The translations under genes and the position numbers were made by a program. The notes below the pieces were generated by a model. That model had not been told where the DNA came from. It did not search any database and was given only the letters and a program-made list of their open reading frames with translations. Positions 34,619 through 54,806 of a DNA stretch of 64,000 bases are shown one piece after another; position 1 is the stretch's first letter, and every line of letters begins with the position of its first letter. This stretch comes from Opisthocomus hoazin (Eukaryota > Chordata > Aves > Opisthocomiformes > Opisthocomidae): the NCBI RefSeq assembly GCF_030867145.1, contig NC_134415.1:6178417-6242416 (forward strand). Direction: 5' to 3'.

Positions 34619-35740
34619 ATCCACGTGCTCCCTTTATCAGGGGGCGTTTATAAATTAGTTCCTGCAGAGAAGTTCTTGAAAATTACATAGATGACAAATA
34701 ACCACATAGTTTCAAGAACCTTTATACATCATCTTTTTTAATTAGATTAGCTTTACAAGCAACTTGAGAGCTCTTTCATAATGAACACTGCTTTTCAAAT
34801 TACACAACTTTATAGGCAACCTGTAAATGAATCCTGAATTTCTTTGCCTGCTATAGATAAAGGTCTCGTATTTTACAGCCGGCTAACATCATGAATAAAA
34901 ATAGCATTATGAAGCTTTATCTTCAACCAGGACTAGACACATACAGATCATAAGACAGTTTAAAAAATAGTTTCCAAACAAGGACCTGCTTGGTGATGCT
35001 CAAGACTGAATATTCAACCGACGTGAAATGAACAGTTTCTGAAGGACACGGTAGAAATGGCTGACCTGATTGGTTGACCCTATTGTAACGACTTACATGG
35101 CGTGAGAAATTAAGCACTTTTTAAACCTGTCTGGCAAGCACAAACCTACGGTGTGATTCGGATTTGATAGGCCAGCTGCAGAAGTTTGAATGACAGAGGG
35201 ACTGAAATGCGTTCAAAGGCTTACGCTCACGTTTCCAGAAGAAAAACCAACCAAACCTCCGTTAAAGTAGGACTAAAGAGGATGAAGTAGAAGAGGTGGC
35301 TTTTTTGCTTGGTTCATTGGTGGCCTAAATGCACTGCAGACCAGACAGTAACGAAGATTTGCGCTCCTTGGCCAGGTTGGCAGAGGCACTTACAGTAAAG
35401 GTATCCTGTCTGTTTTTCTGGGAAGGAAAGAGGAAGAGAACGGTAAAGGGCAAGAACTTCACTAAAAAAAAGGAAAAGCGAAACCAAAATGAAACTGGGA
35501 TTTCTGTTGGTTCTCCTAAATGATATACTGGTACTGAATTTTTTTCCCCTTTCTGTCAGTTTGTTACTAAACAATTAGCTTTTTCATGTTTTACATGAAC
35601 AATAGTAATCTTTTTAATAAAAAATTACTGAGCTTTCCATAGAAAAGGTCTCTAATTGAATACAAACTATACAGATGCTAAAATTGTCACAAGTTGTAAT
35701 ATATACAGAAATATTTCTGTACACTCACATTCTTTTGGCT

Positions 35741-35927
35741 AAGTAAGGAAACAAGGGACAGATAGAAAACTGCAGTGGGTAAGCTGATCAACCCCCAGAC
35801 TCCTGCAAACACGAAAGCTGTCTCAAGTAAGCTTAAGTATGATTAAGTAAGGAAACCAGGGACAGATAGAAAACTGCAGTGAGTTAGTTGATCAACACCC
35901 AAACTCCTGTAAATATAAATGCTGTCT
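35741..35927. repeat. 104-bp-period duplication in the EGLN1 3' UTR region
   Basis: Segments 35741-35823 and 35845-35927 align over 83 bases with roughly eleven differences and a constant offset of 104. The shared core is GGGACAGATAGAAAACTGCA. Confidence 0.9.
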
Positions 35928-35967
35928 TTCATAGGTTTGCTTTTGTTTTCTCAAGCTTTTAAAGCTC

Positions 35968-36007
35968 AGAAAAAAAAGAAAGAAGAAAAAAAGGAAAAAA
36001 AAGAAAA
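35968..36007. repeat. 40-bp homopurine tract
   Basis: Uninterrupted A/G on the plus strand, therefore C/U in an EGLN1 transcript. Confidence 0.9.
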
Positions 36008-36577
36008 TCAGTGTCCAAACCATCCATTTCTTAAAAATAAGAATATCAAAGTTTCTGCACATCTCGCTTTTATTCCAATGTGTCCCTTGATAAAATGAAG
36101 ACAATGTAAAGGAACATAAAAGTTTTCTTACTAAATATCTACCTCAGCATTGATCGAAGGGCAGTGCCCTTTCGGGGAAATCCTTCAGCACAGCGAAAAC
36201 CTAAAGATGTATTGCACAAGGAGCCTACAGTGATGCACTTCAGCTTCAGCGTGCCGACCATCTCCTTGATACTATATAATAGATCAAGGTGTCAACTTAC
36301 AGACTGCACGGGACACCAACATTTGATGAGGAAATTAAAAAAAAAAAGTTAATTTTAGATATTCTATTAACTTATATACAAAGGAAAGGGGGGTGGCAAG
36401 TATTCTTTAGAAAAGGGAGAAAGCTCAAACGTTTCTGTCAAGTACGTAAGGAGGTTCTGGGTACCTCTAATAGCCTAGGAAAGCCCTTGTGTATTCTTGT
36501 AACTTGATGGTATTTACCAGGTCCCCAAAGCCAACGACAGCAACCGATAGTGTCAAGTTCACTTAGTGCCAGTCACT

Positions 36578-36645
36578 TAAAAAAAACAAAACAAACAAAC
36601 CAAAAAATACCAAACCAAAACAAAAAACCAAACCAAAAGACAAAG
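36578..36645. repeat. A/C-rich simple sequence (CAAA/CCAAA type)
   Basis: Irregular CAAAA and CCAAA runs; low complexity. Confidence 0.85.
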
Positions 36646-37461
36646 AAGAGACAGAAACTTCCCCTCTGTGGATTCAACATACAAAACCACAAACTGAATG
36701 TTACTAATAGCGAGATACTGATTTGCTTCTGTTAATAAGGTTCAAGAAGACGTAGTCAAAAAACAATACAGCAGCAATCTTTAAAAGTTAAGATTAGCGT
36801 GAGATATGATATAAAACAATCAGGTTTTTAGCTGGTAATTAAAGTGCTCCTTTTCTGACTTAAGGTGTAAAGAAAATTAAAGTGATTATCAGTTACTGGC
36901 AACCCTTACATTAAATTAGGTCTTTCATGGCAGAGGAGAACAGTATGAACAGTTTTACAAAAATAGATCCATGTTATTTTGGAGAATACTGTAATTTTTT
37001 TTTTTCCTTTTTTTTTCAGTTTTTCTATTTTTTTTTTTTAAGACTCAATTTTGATAAACTGTACCTGGTCATACAAAAATTACCCAAAATTCAAACTTTT
37101 ACCATATAAAAAAAGGGAGAGATGAATTGGATTCAGCTGGATGACAGGTCTGGCAAAATATAAGGATGAACAAATTCTATGTAGGGCACTTCTTTACGTC
37201 CAGATGCATATGCTGTTTCTTACTGATTGCTTATCTTCTTCACATAAGCAGTCACAGGCCTGGAGTCACAATCACATAGTACGATGCTTCAGCAGTCAAA
37301 GAATCTTCTATTCGATGCAACATTGAAACACTGTTTGCTTCTTTATGAAAACGTTGGTTTGTTGTTGATTTTCCTTTATCTTGTTATTCACATTCAAAAG
37401 TTAATAGATAGCATCAAGATTTATCAGGGAGAATAGCACGGGGAGTTGCTAAATCAAAGGC

Positions 37462-43564
<6,103 letters not shown>

Positions 43565-44463
43565 CTAGAGTCAAAGAATCAAACACAATAATTAATTTTA
43601 TCTGGGGGGGAGAGGGGGAAAAAGTCTACATTTCATCCTTGTTAATTCCTAAGTAATTCATACATAAGCAACAGAATTAAGTTAGAAATAATGGGAAAAG
43701 ATTTTTTGTAATCTGTTTTCTTTTTAGTTGAAAACTGGTTGTGACCACGAACAGCTGTCTGCAACGAAGGCATGAAACGCTCCGAGAGGAACACTGCTAA
43801 TTAAGGTGCGGAAGGTGGGGCTGCTCCCGCGTTGTGACTAATCCTTCAGACTTCCCTCCCTGGAACGAAACACAGGAGATGAAACATGTCTTGTGTATAA
43901 TTAAGTAGCGTGTGCTTCTCCTGGTGATAAGAATACTCCTTTTCCAGACTCAAGCAGCGGCAAACTCTACTTTTAGGAGACTTTTTAGACAAGACCATTA
44001 GCCCATCTTACTCAATCACTCCAAGGGCATTCTTGGGCTCGTGTTTTGTCCTGCACATAGGAGGTCTTTGAACTTTTATTGAAACAAGCCTACATGTACA
44101 ACAAAAACATCCTTTTTAGTCAAGAAGTGAGAAATTGAAAACAGACACCGAACAGTAATCTGCAATAACCTCCCGACATCAAACGCTTCCCAGCACAGCA
44201 GCGTATTTAACTTCCCATGCCGCACTGAGCTCGGCTGACTTGAAAGACCCCGAGAAGGTGGTTGGGTTTCTGAGTCTTCAGCCGTGCGGATGTGCGTGTG
44301 AAATGAGCTGGCCACCTCGCTGAGGGATGGCCCCATCAGCTACTGCTTCACACGGCCACCTTGTCGTAAGGCACATCCCCGGACCTCCACGCGCTTGCTG
44401 GAAATAGGAACCGTTTCAGGTTTTTGAAAGAGATCAGAACAAAGTTTTCCAGGCCAACTGGAT

Positions 44464-44928
44464 GTGTTGGAGCGGGTCCAGAGGAGGGCCACGAAGATGA
44501 TCAGAGAGCTGGAGTACCTCCCCTGTGAGGACAGGCTGAGGGAGTTGGGGCTGTTCAGCCTGGAGAAGAAAAGGCTCCGGGGTGACCTTAGAGCAGCTGC
44601 CAGTGCCTGGAGGGGCCTACAGGAAGGATGGAGAGGGACTTTCCACAAGGGTGTGGAGTGATAGGACATGGGGGAACGGCTCTAAACTAAAAGAGGGCAG
44701 ATTTAGATTAGATATTAGGAAGAAATTCTTCACCCTGAGGGTGGTGAGGCCCTGGCCCAGGTTGCCCAGAGAAGCTGTGGCTGCCCCCTCCCTGGCAGGG
44801 TTCAAGGCCAGGTTGGATGGAGCTCTGAGCACCCTGGTCTGGTGGAAGATGTCCCTGCTCAAGGCAGGGGGGTTGGAACCAGATGATCTTTAAGTTCCCT
44901 TCCAATCCAAACCATTCTATGATTCTAA
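44464..44928 (+). mobile_element. CR1 LINE 3' fragment (third subfamily)
   Basis: Plus-oriented: TGGAGCGGGTCCAGAGGAGGGCCACGAAGATG to ATTCTATGATTCTA. Features such as GATAGGACATGGGGGAACGG and GAGGTTGGAACCAGATGATC distinguish it from the other plus copies and link it to the minus copy at 48033. Antisense to EGLN1. Confidence 0.95.
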
Positions 44929-47900
44929 GTCATCCACTGCCACCTCAGTACTCAGATGCCTGCAGTGACAATTTCCTATCCTCCTAACGTGAATTTACAA
45001 GAAATGCCAAAAAGTGAGTTTCTATCAACAATCCAATCCACTACCAAGCTCAATGCACATCTACTGTCTAAAAAACCCCACTTTTAAACTCAATCAGTCC
45101 TGTCTAGGTTCAGCCTGCTTAAGTCAGAATTTAAAGTCAGACCTCTGGATTGCAAACTTTCACCTCTCTTAGGTAAAATATCAAAAATAAGTTTTCCCAA
45201 TAAAATGTTAACTGTGAAAATGTAACCTGTCAGATTAAAGGTATTTGAAATCCAACAATTTCAGTGCATTTTTTTTCTTCATACAGATAATTTTAACTTC
45301 CCCCCCTTTAAATGTTAACAAGTAAAGCTTTCCATAGTTTGCATTACTTGCAAGAAACTATTTCTCAGCCTGCTCAAAGCACAAAGTACTTGCAGCTCAA
45401 TCAGTAAAATTTTTGTAAATCACATGTAATCAGAATTGATTTTGCTATAGCAGCAAACATTTAAAGATCTTTATTCCCATATATACTCTACTAAGGGAAG
45501 AAACAATTTTTTGGTAGCCCCTTCTAGGCAGAAATCAGAACACAGTATTTGCCAAACAGTAGCACCATGGTTATAAAAAAACCCCTAAAAACTAAGCTAA
45601 ACTTCACTCACATGAGATGGAAGTGACTACGCTGCACTAAAGTACTTGGAACTACAAAATTCAAATATACTTGTAATATTGAGATTAGGCACTTGAGCTT
45701 CTCAACCCATCTACTGTAATCATAGTGTAGTCATCATTACAGGTCTTGCGTTATGTACACATATTACATGTATCAAGCAACGTGACCTAATATTTGGCAA
45801 AGTCATTACTTATCAGTTTTGCTGCAGGAAGATAAACCCACAAAAAATCAAAACAGTGAGTTAAAGATACCAAATAATGTAATCAGGGTTCTGTAATTTC
45901 CTTTCTTACGGAGAAAAGAGGAACAAAACAAAAGTGAAGCGGGCTGGAAGAGGAAGGTATTTGGTTTCCACTGAAAGCTGACCCTCTCGGAACAGGTCCC
46001 ACGTACCACGTAAACCCTATTAAGCTCTCATGGAGCACGAGCAGTGCTCAAAGCAGGTCCAGGTCCAATCCAAATAGCACTCCTAATAACAGGAAAGTTT
46101 TAATTCAGAGGGTTTTGCTGAGAAGTATTGTGCATATTAAACCTTGACATTCTTGCTGAACACTCGCATGAAACAGCTACTAAAACTCATTCAGAATGAA
46201 GAAAACGTTGAGACTGAGCAGCTAAAGCAATGTCAATTCTCACTGCGATCACGAGGAGTTAGACCCAGATACGAAAAGGTCTTCAGGCACGTAAATGACC
46301 TAAATGAGCTAAAAAACCTAGTGTTAAAAGTTCAGGGTGGCTCCCAGGTCTCTCTGGCCCATACAGGGTTTTTTTCAAGGGCGCATTTGCTTGCCGTCTG
46401 TTCCTCAAAAAGATAATTTTGCAGTTCGAGAAGCACACATTTGCATCTTACTGCTACAGTTTCCTTTATAAGGTACTGAAATGGATACTTCTTCTCTTTG
46501 CTGAAGGGAAATCAAGAAAGGAATATTTAACATCAACGTTTCTGAAGAAACAGAGGACCAGCAGCGCTTTTTGGAAAGTCTGGGGAAACACCAGTTGTCA
46601 TCAAGTCCACATAAAGAGCAGCCTTATTCAACGTCAGAAGCATTTCACACAAGCATTTGAGCCTGCAATACTGCCAGTGTCTAAAAAAAGCCCTTGTTTT
46701 TTGCCTGTAGAGCCTGCAACGTCTGCTATCATCGACTGCAAGAGACGAGAAACAGTTTCGCTGCGATAACTTATCTAATGTGTATTTGTTATAACAGTAA
46801 GAATGACTCAGCCTGGAGCGGCAAACTGGATAGCAAACAAATTCACGAACTGGCCAGCGCAGCATAACGTACACTGCTCTTGCCAGTGAGTGGGACAATT
46901 CCCTCTCCCCAGTTGAACTCTGATAAGGAAAGTCACAGAACTTCAAGATTTACTGGACGTGGGGAATATATTGCTCTGTGAAACGGTACGAAGCGAGCTC
47001 GTGTCAGACTGTCATCTACCGCAGGATTACCCCCATCGAGAGGACAAAAATGTGACCCAGGCAAACAGCGAAGCCCCACACTTTTGTTGTTTTCACATTT
47101 TACAGCATGAATACGCAAGCAAATACACGTATGCCAAGCAGAGAGAAAATCCTGAGGCTGTGGCTTTTTTTTTTTTAACACCGTTGATGGCCATCAAGAG
47201 ACCCAGGCATCCAAGACCAGAATGTCCAAGATTCCTTAACTTTTTAGACTATGAACACTAAAGCTGGCAGCTCTCCAAAACCGAGCGCTACCCGTCTCAA
47301 CAGTTCTCCCGTAGAAGTAAGCGGTGAATTCAGCTCAAGGCATCGCTTGCATTTTCTTAACAGACAAAGAGGTCTCCCCTTCCGCGCTTCTCGGGCATTA
47401 CAATTTTTAAGCATTCAGTAATCTTCATTTCTGCAAAGGATGCATTGAAGTCACACGCTGGACTTGTTCACTCACTGGACTCCTGTGCCAACGCTTTTAA
47501 TATCAACCTTCCTTAACCCAGCAGCACTCTCCTCCAGCCCCAGCGCTGCCCTGAGGCTCTCTGGAACTGGTGAGTGAGCCAAGAAGCACGGAAGCGCCTT
47601 CGCCGCTCCACAACCCGCCCAGCTCGCGCCGATTATCGCACCCAAGTGCTGGCACACTCGGGAAGCTGCTGATCGCTCCTTCACATACAGATGTTCTACT
47701 CAGAAATGTCTAACCTCGGAAACTTTACTTTAGTCCATCAGCCCAAATCAGCAACATTAAGTTGTTAACCAGAGATATTTTGCTAAGAATCAGCATCTTT
47801 AGTGTGTCAGCCATTACTCTAATTAACAATTAAGTGCACGAAGGTAATATCAGAGGGACTAATCCGTAGCCCATATGGTTTTCTTCACTGTGTAAAGCGG

Positions 47901-48032
47901 CCTGAGCTACGACACACAGCCCTGGGGGCCACAGCACATGGGTGCAGCTGAAAATGGGATTCACCTGGGAGCAGCCTCGATCGCCTTCACAGAGAAGCAC
48001 GACAGCCTCACCCACACATAAACAGGGATGAC

Positions 48033-48325
48033 TTAGAATCATAGAATGGTGTGGGTTGGAAGGGACCTTAGAGATCATCTGGTTCCAACTCCCCTGCCAT
48101 GAGCAGGGACATGTTCCACCAGCCCAGGGTGCTCAGAGCTCCATCCAGCCTGGCCTTGAACCCTGCCAGGGAGGGGGCAGCCACAGCTTCTCTGGGCAAC
48201 CTGGGCCAGTGCCTCACCACCCTCATGGTGAAGAATTTCTCCCTAATATCTCATCTAAATCTGCCCTCTTTTAGTTTAGAGCCGTTCCCCCTTGTCCTAT
48301 CACTACACACCCTTGTGAAAAGGGT
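48033..48325 (-). mobile_element. CR1 LINE 3' fragment (third subfamily)
   Basis: Reverse-oriented: AGAATCATAGAATGGTGTGGGTTGG to CTATCACTACACACCCTTGTG. Closely related to the copy at 44464, in opposite orientation 3.1 kb away. Confidence 0.95.
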
Positions 48326-49705
48326 AAACAGACCAAAGCTTCTTCCTCTACCCTCTCTGTTCCTCATACAGCTGGATACCTGCAAGTTTAGGTATTGTCC
48401 CTTAAAAAAAATGAAGCAATAATGGCAAACTCTTAGGAAAGAGTAGAAAATACCAGCTATGTGACAACGTAAAATTCTTTAAGGTAGAAAAAAAAAAACC
48501 CAAATCACAAACATAAAATGGAAAGAGGACACGTGTTCTGTCATATTAATTTATCAATGTAAAATAACTTTATTGTTTAGCTCAGATTAAAGAAAGCTGC
48601 ATCAGTCAAGGATATGTCACTTTTGCTGTTTGCTGAAGGAACTGCAAATCTCAGTGAGCAAAACAAGATGTCGAAACGCAAGACCGATGACTTCCTACCA
48701 AAATTTATCAGATGCTCTCACAAAGGCTTCACTGGAAATCCTTGGCATGCATCATCTGACAGATTATTTCATTATTATGAAAGAAAAAAAACCACAGACC
48801 GCTGGAATGAAGAACCAAAGAAAAGGAAGAAAAAAAAAAATCTGACTTGTCCCTGTTTGGGCCCTCTGTGATGTATTTCTAGTCCAAGAATTTGTTCACC
48901 CCTGACAAACAGCAGTCCTGAGGAAATACATTTCAGTTTAAGCACAGGTCAGCCCAAGACTTAACACAAGGTGTACAAAATAACAATCAAATTGAAGGAA
49001 CAAAGACTGCACTGGCACCACCCGGTGTGAGCAGCGTCAAGATTACCGACTTCAACACGCGAGTGCAGTACAGCTTGGCTTGGATTCGTAACTCTTCTCC
49101 TGCAAACTCTTCACCCCCAGAGACAGAAACTTGCAACAGAAAGAAAATGTCACCGGGGAGAAACTCCTGTCAGCCTTACCCAAAACAGAGGGAGCTGAAA
49201 GGGGTAAAATAAACTCTGGCACACAGCTAATCCAAGTATTTCCACACTAACTTTCCTCTGAGTAAAACTTTATGCTGATATCCTCCACGATCTAGTAGGG
49301 CAAGCCTAGAGAACGAAGTCTGCACGCAAGTCAACAGTGTGAAACCAGAAAAGCTGGAGAGAACTACCAGCCCCTGCAAAGCTTCCCTCATTAGAAATCC
49401 ACACCTTGCAATCATCGCCAACTGGAGAACCTGCAACAGGAAAGCCAACTGCTACTTACAGGCTTAAAAATCAAACAACTGCGTAGTTCACAGATCCCCA
49501 GAAGAGAAAGGGCATCTGTAGATTTGAGTTCGAAGCTAACAAAGAAGAGCCCGACACATGGCAGCAGCTTTGAATCACTCATCTCTAAGCCCTCTCTCCT
49601 ACGTTACCACTACAGCCATTCAACTTGTCTATTGGCAAAGCAGTATGAGCTATTATTTTCTGGTGCATTTTTCTCTTTCGATACAGTGAAACACCTAACT
49701 GCAGA

Positions 49706-49770
49706 TTAAAAAAAACCAAACCAAAACCCACAAACCAAAAAACCCAAACAACTAAGAAAAACCCACCCAG
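49706..49770. repeat. A/C-rich simple sequence
   Basis: G-poor CCAAA and CCCA runs; low complexity. Confidence 0.85.
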
Positions 49771-52700
49771 CTACTTCAAGCACCAGCTCTGTGGGTCATC
49801 TTCTGGCAAGCACAGAGGAAGCTGCTCTTCTAGGGAGGAACAGCCGAAGGCAAGGACGACCAGCGCGGGTGCCCCCTCTCCGGTGGCTGCTGAGGAGAGC
49901 AGGAGAAGGTTTTTAGCAGCAAAGTAGGCTTGGCAAAGCTGCCAGCTCTTGAGGTGGCAAAGGGAAGGCAAACTGAACCGAGAACAGAGATGAAAAATGA
50001 AGTCGGGTAGGAAGGGAGAGAGGAAAAACTGAGAGCTGACATAGCTGCTTACACTATAAATAGAATCAGCACGCGGCTTTGTGCTTGGATTATGTCTTCC
50101 ACGAGCTTCTAGGGAGTTCAGAAACCAGCAGTAACCTGACCCACCTCACTCCTTCCCAGGCCTTTCAGCGCAATGGCCAGCACAACATTTCCACTCGCTT
50201 TGACACAACCGCATTTCGTCGGCGTACAAAAACCGAGCGACATAGCACACCATCAGCAGTTTGGCACAACAGATCAACACTTCCACCGCGCTGCTCATTT
50301 CTAACTTGCCAATCAGCCCTTGGTCTCTCAGCCTGAAGTTCAGAGAAAGCTTTGCCAACCTAGCACTTCAGTGGCAGGCTCTTCAACTCATCTTCAAAGG
50401 AACTCATCGCTTTACCCTTGTCTTCACCTTTACGCGACGTTTACGTGCTTACAACACTCACTTCGCCCATCCTAACGAACTGACGCAAACCAGAAGGCAG
50501 AAACTTCCACGCTGGTGTGTCCAGCCCAGCACTCCAGGGCCAGAAGATCCGCGTGGAGTTTGGATCCAAACGCCCTGAGTGTAACCAGGGTGCCGCTCAG
50601 CAAACAAGCTCAGGTATTTTTCGCTGTAGCTACACGCGGTTTGGTACTCCCCCTTCACCGTTCAATTGCGCTCAACAGAGAGTCCACACAAGGTTGATTT
50701 CCAAATATCACTTCTTCCATTCATGCACGTTCACAGGCTCTTGGAAATGCTCACGGGCTCTGGAATCGCTGCAGAAATGTGTGTACAAGTGTGGATAATT
50801 CATCAGTTCTTCCAAATGGCATGGGGAAAAAAAACCAGAACTGCAGTTGCTTAAGTCTGATACTCAGGAAATCACTGTGAATGTGGGATGTGCTCACACT
50901 TTGATGGATACATCTAATACATAAAAAACTTATAGGACAGAGAAATTCCCTTGAAACGATTAAGAGCCATTATGTTGGGGAAGATGGTGGAGATTCTCGC
51001 CGAGGGGACAGAAGACATGTCCCCCGCCCAGAGCCCCGAGGAAAGCAGAGCCATCGGAGAAGGGCATCTCAAAAGCTGAAGCGAGGAGCCACTGAAACCA
51101 GTGTTACACACAGACATAACAGGAAGACGTAAAATACACTTCCTAACTCCCAGCTGAAGTCCTGCAGCCCCCACTGCTACTAAACCGAGATAACAAGGTC
51201 TAAACATTAACGAGGTTCTCTCTGCTCTCCTGTACCTGAGCTCGTAAAGTTGAGAGTCTCCAGTCTCCAACGGCAAAGAGATGGCTGAGTCAGCTTACAA
51301 GCTCGAGGGGAAAAAAATAAAGATTGTATCTTCCTGCACAGTTAACACACTGGCATTTTCCAGGCTGCTAGCCAAGTTAGGTAGGACATTCCTCTTCTCA
51401 AAATTGTGCCAGTTTAACCAAAAAGTGCTGTTTAAAACTAAATCAGTGAAACCAGTGCAAATACCCTTGCAGTCCTTCAATGTTATGAAGGTCTAGGTTC
51501 CATTTAAGTTAATCTAACTGCTTACTAGGAAAATGAATTAGGAAGATAAAACTGGGTTCAAACCTAAAAAGGTATACAGAGTTGTGCACTGGCTTAAACA
51601 GGATATTGAAAAAAAGAGTAAAGTTTATCAAATATATCTCTCAATATAAACAACGTCTTCAAGCCTAAACCACCTGCAATCCCTTAAAAAAAAAGATTTA
51701 ATATGAATGCATCCAAGCTGTATTAGTGCTTCAAAGCTCCCCTAAGGTTCAACACGACACATTCTGATAGTTTTGATATCAAAATCTACCACAAACTTTA
51801 AGAAAAACCCCTAAAAACTAGAAAAAAACCCCAAACAAATCCCCCAGATACAACTAATCAAGGCTTCCCAAAGGCAGCAGATGAAAAGCGCCGTCACCAG
51901 GGCCAGAGCGTTTCCTCTTAAAGCCTAGGAGCAAACACAACACTCGCCTTTGCAGCTGCGAGGGGTTTAAAGCATACTTTGATTTCTGTCAGCCTAAATC
52001 TGTCTACGTTATGATGAAATAAGCTGACCAACACACTTCAAACAGCTGTTGAATAATGCAAGACGTGTTTGTGGAACTGGCTGGCCTCCCTGGGTAATTC
52101 CCCACTCCCGCCGGGAGCAGCAGACTGGTGACTCAGCGTTTGGGCGCTGCACAGGGCAGAGAAGTCAGTCAATCAACACGAATTTTAAGAGTCTGTTTTT
52201 AATTTAACACCATAAATCCTCCGAAATGAATAATACCACTTAGAAAATAAGTACTTGGACACTTTTTTCCCCCGAAGGTGGGGCAGAACATTCTGCTCTC
52301 GCATGAGACTAGTCAACTGAACGGTTAGTGATGAAACTAGTAAGCAAGAGCGCAGAGAAGCAACGTCCATAAGAACTAAAAATAACACTACAACAAATTA
52401 CAGCAGTACACTAAAATAGCATGAAGTTAAGTCTCGTTCAGCCACATCACTTAAAATACATTCTGCCAGTAGTTTGTGCACACCAGATTCCCAGAGCCAA
52501 CCACACTGATGGGTAACACGTGAAAAAGCGTGGTTACCTGTTTTGAGATTACTACATACAATCAGTAAATTTGTTTAGTTGGGTGAGGTCTACCAGACAA
52601 ACTGAACTTCTATTACCTTAAAAATAAAGCATGGACTCCAGCCCAAACTTCAAAGCTGGAGATTTTTTATACATCTTAATACCAGGAGAGGCTGGGGAGG

Positions 52701-54230
52701 AAGAAACCCTAAGGATTAAGGGTGGGCAAGCGGTGGTTGATTTTTGCTTTTATTTTTAAACAAAATTTTATTGTAATATCTGTGAAAGTGAATGGCTGAG
52801 AGATTTGCCATGCAAAGAATATCACCACTATTCTCTCCCCAAAACTATACATACCGAGAAACCTGCAAGTTCTTCCCTACAGAAGAAACGAAACTGCACG
52901 TGATAGTTCTGCTAAATACTAGGAGAGATCTATATAAAAAAGGATTGATTTTAGCTATTTCATTTCTTACTTAAAACTCTAATTTTGTTTCTGTTTCAAG
53001 GAGAAAAATAACCATGTAACTGAAATATAGCTTGCAAGAAAGCTATCTTCATATAAATTTGAATGTTGCGCAACTGCATGGCAACAGGACTGCATGTTTA
53101 GCACCATGGTTAGCCAGATACTGGAAGGTACTGGTGTACTGTGAGGATCTGAAGTTTACTGCATCCACACGAACATTTACTAAAGTGTCCAAGTCGAGGT
53201 CTCAGCTACCACCTCTAGATTTCAACCACGGAAGGATTTACTGCCATAAACTGTATGTTACGGAAAATGATTTTTAAAATCGATTTTAATGACAGTTGCA
53301 AGGGGACATAGAAGACTCAGCATGCCCGCAGCGTTCCAAACTTGACATCATACACTACAGCATTCACTCCTGCTATTAAGAGTCCAGACAACTCTTTGAA
53401 ATTATTTATAAATTAAAAAACCAAATAACTCTGCACTGAAATGCTAATTGACAAAGCGCTGCTTTAATTTATATTAAGGCTGCACACAAGCCCGACAGAA
53501 GTTTAAAGCCAAACAGCAACAAACAGCCTGCAATATGCTTTCAAATCACCCACAATTTAAACCCAAGAAGTGCTGACTCTGCCCACACTGCTTTTTATGG
53601 GCTTTCACACAAGACCTGCCCCCATCCAAGCCCTTCTTTACCATCCCACCACTGCACTGAAATAGGGCATCTCTCCCAGCTGGTATAACTAACACTGAGG
53701 GATTTTTTTGTTGTTGTTTTAACCAGCTTACCCAGTGTATCCAGCTCCAAGCAGGCATTATACAAACCTGCTGCTGTTCCAGCTGTGCTGGGCTCCCACC
53801 AACGCTTGAGAAAAGCCCTGAGGAACAGCTGTGGCCACGCGGAATTACAGGCTGACCATAAACTCCAGGAGCAGGACCGCTGACGTCGGCACGCGGGTCA
53901 GAAAAGCGGCTCCAAAACCTACCCCTTCAACGTACGTCCTGCCAGAGCCAGCCACGTTATTTGAATTTCAGGAGGCATTCTGCCATGGCGGGGAGGCTGG
54001 GCCGGCTCGGGGTAGCTCCTGGAGGAGGGCAGTTTGGGAACGGGATGTGTTTGCTCGACGAGGCCACGCGAGCACGAGAAAGATCTGAAAGTACCCAACG
54101 CTGACTGCAAGGCAGCGAGATACACCTGAGGAAACTGCCCGTCCTCACCTAGCCGATGCAAAAGCCCCACTGTCCTCTTAAACACCAATTCAGCTGACTC
54201 TACAGCAAATTTATGCTCATGGCAGCAGCA

Positions 54231-54806
54231 AGACTGGCCAGCAGGTCGAGGGAGGTTCTCCTTCCCCTCTACACTGCCCTAGTGAGGATCCATCTGGAGT
54301 ACTCTGTCCGGTGCTGGGCTCCCCACTTCAAGAAAGATGAGGAGCTACTGGAGAGAGTCCAGCGGAGGGCTATGAGGGTGATGAGGGGACTGGAGCATCT
54401 CTCCTACGAGGAGAGGCTGAGGGAGCTGGGCTTGTTCAGCCTGGAGAAGAGAAGGCTGAGAGGGGACCTTAGAAATGCCTGTAAATATCTGCAGGGTGGG
54501 TGTCAGGAGGACGGGGCCAGACTCTTTTCAGTGGTGCCCAGCGACAGGACAAGGAGCAATGGGCACAAACTGAAGCAGAGGAAGTTCCAGCTGAACACGA
54601 GGAAGAACTTCTTCACTCTGAGGGTGACGGAGCCCTGGACCAGGCTGCCCAGGGAGGCTGTGGAGTCTCCTTCTCTGGAGATATTCAAGACCTGCCTGGA
54701 CGCGGTCCTCTGCAGCCTGCTCTGGGTGACCCTGCTTCAGCAGGGGGTTGGAGTGGACGACCCACAGAGGTCCCTTCCAACCCCTACAGTTCTGTGATTC
54801 TGTGAA
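54231..54806 (+). mobile_element. CR1 LINE 3' fragment with open frame
   Basis: Plus-oriented CR1 from GGCCAGCAGGTCGAGGGAGG to the ATTCTGTG tail. The ORF2 C-terminal frame is uninterrupted for 194 codons to 54797. Confidence 0.95.

Larger units (their letters stand above)
34700..37461 (-). other. EGLN1: probable EGLN1 3' UTR and flank
   Basis: AT-rich sequence after the EGLN1 stop codon on the minus strand, free of CR1, with candidate polyadenylation hexamers read on that strand near 36069 (AATAAA), 35617 (ATTAAA) and 34738 (ATTAAA). The mammalian EGLN1 3' UTR is also long, but the end here is a guess. Confidence 0.4.
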
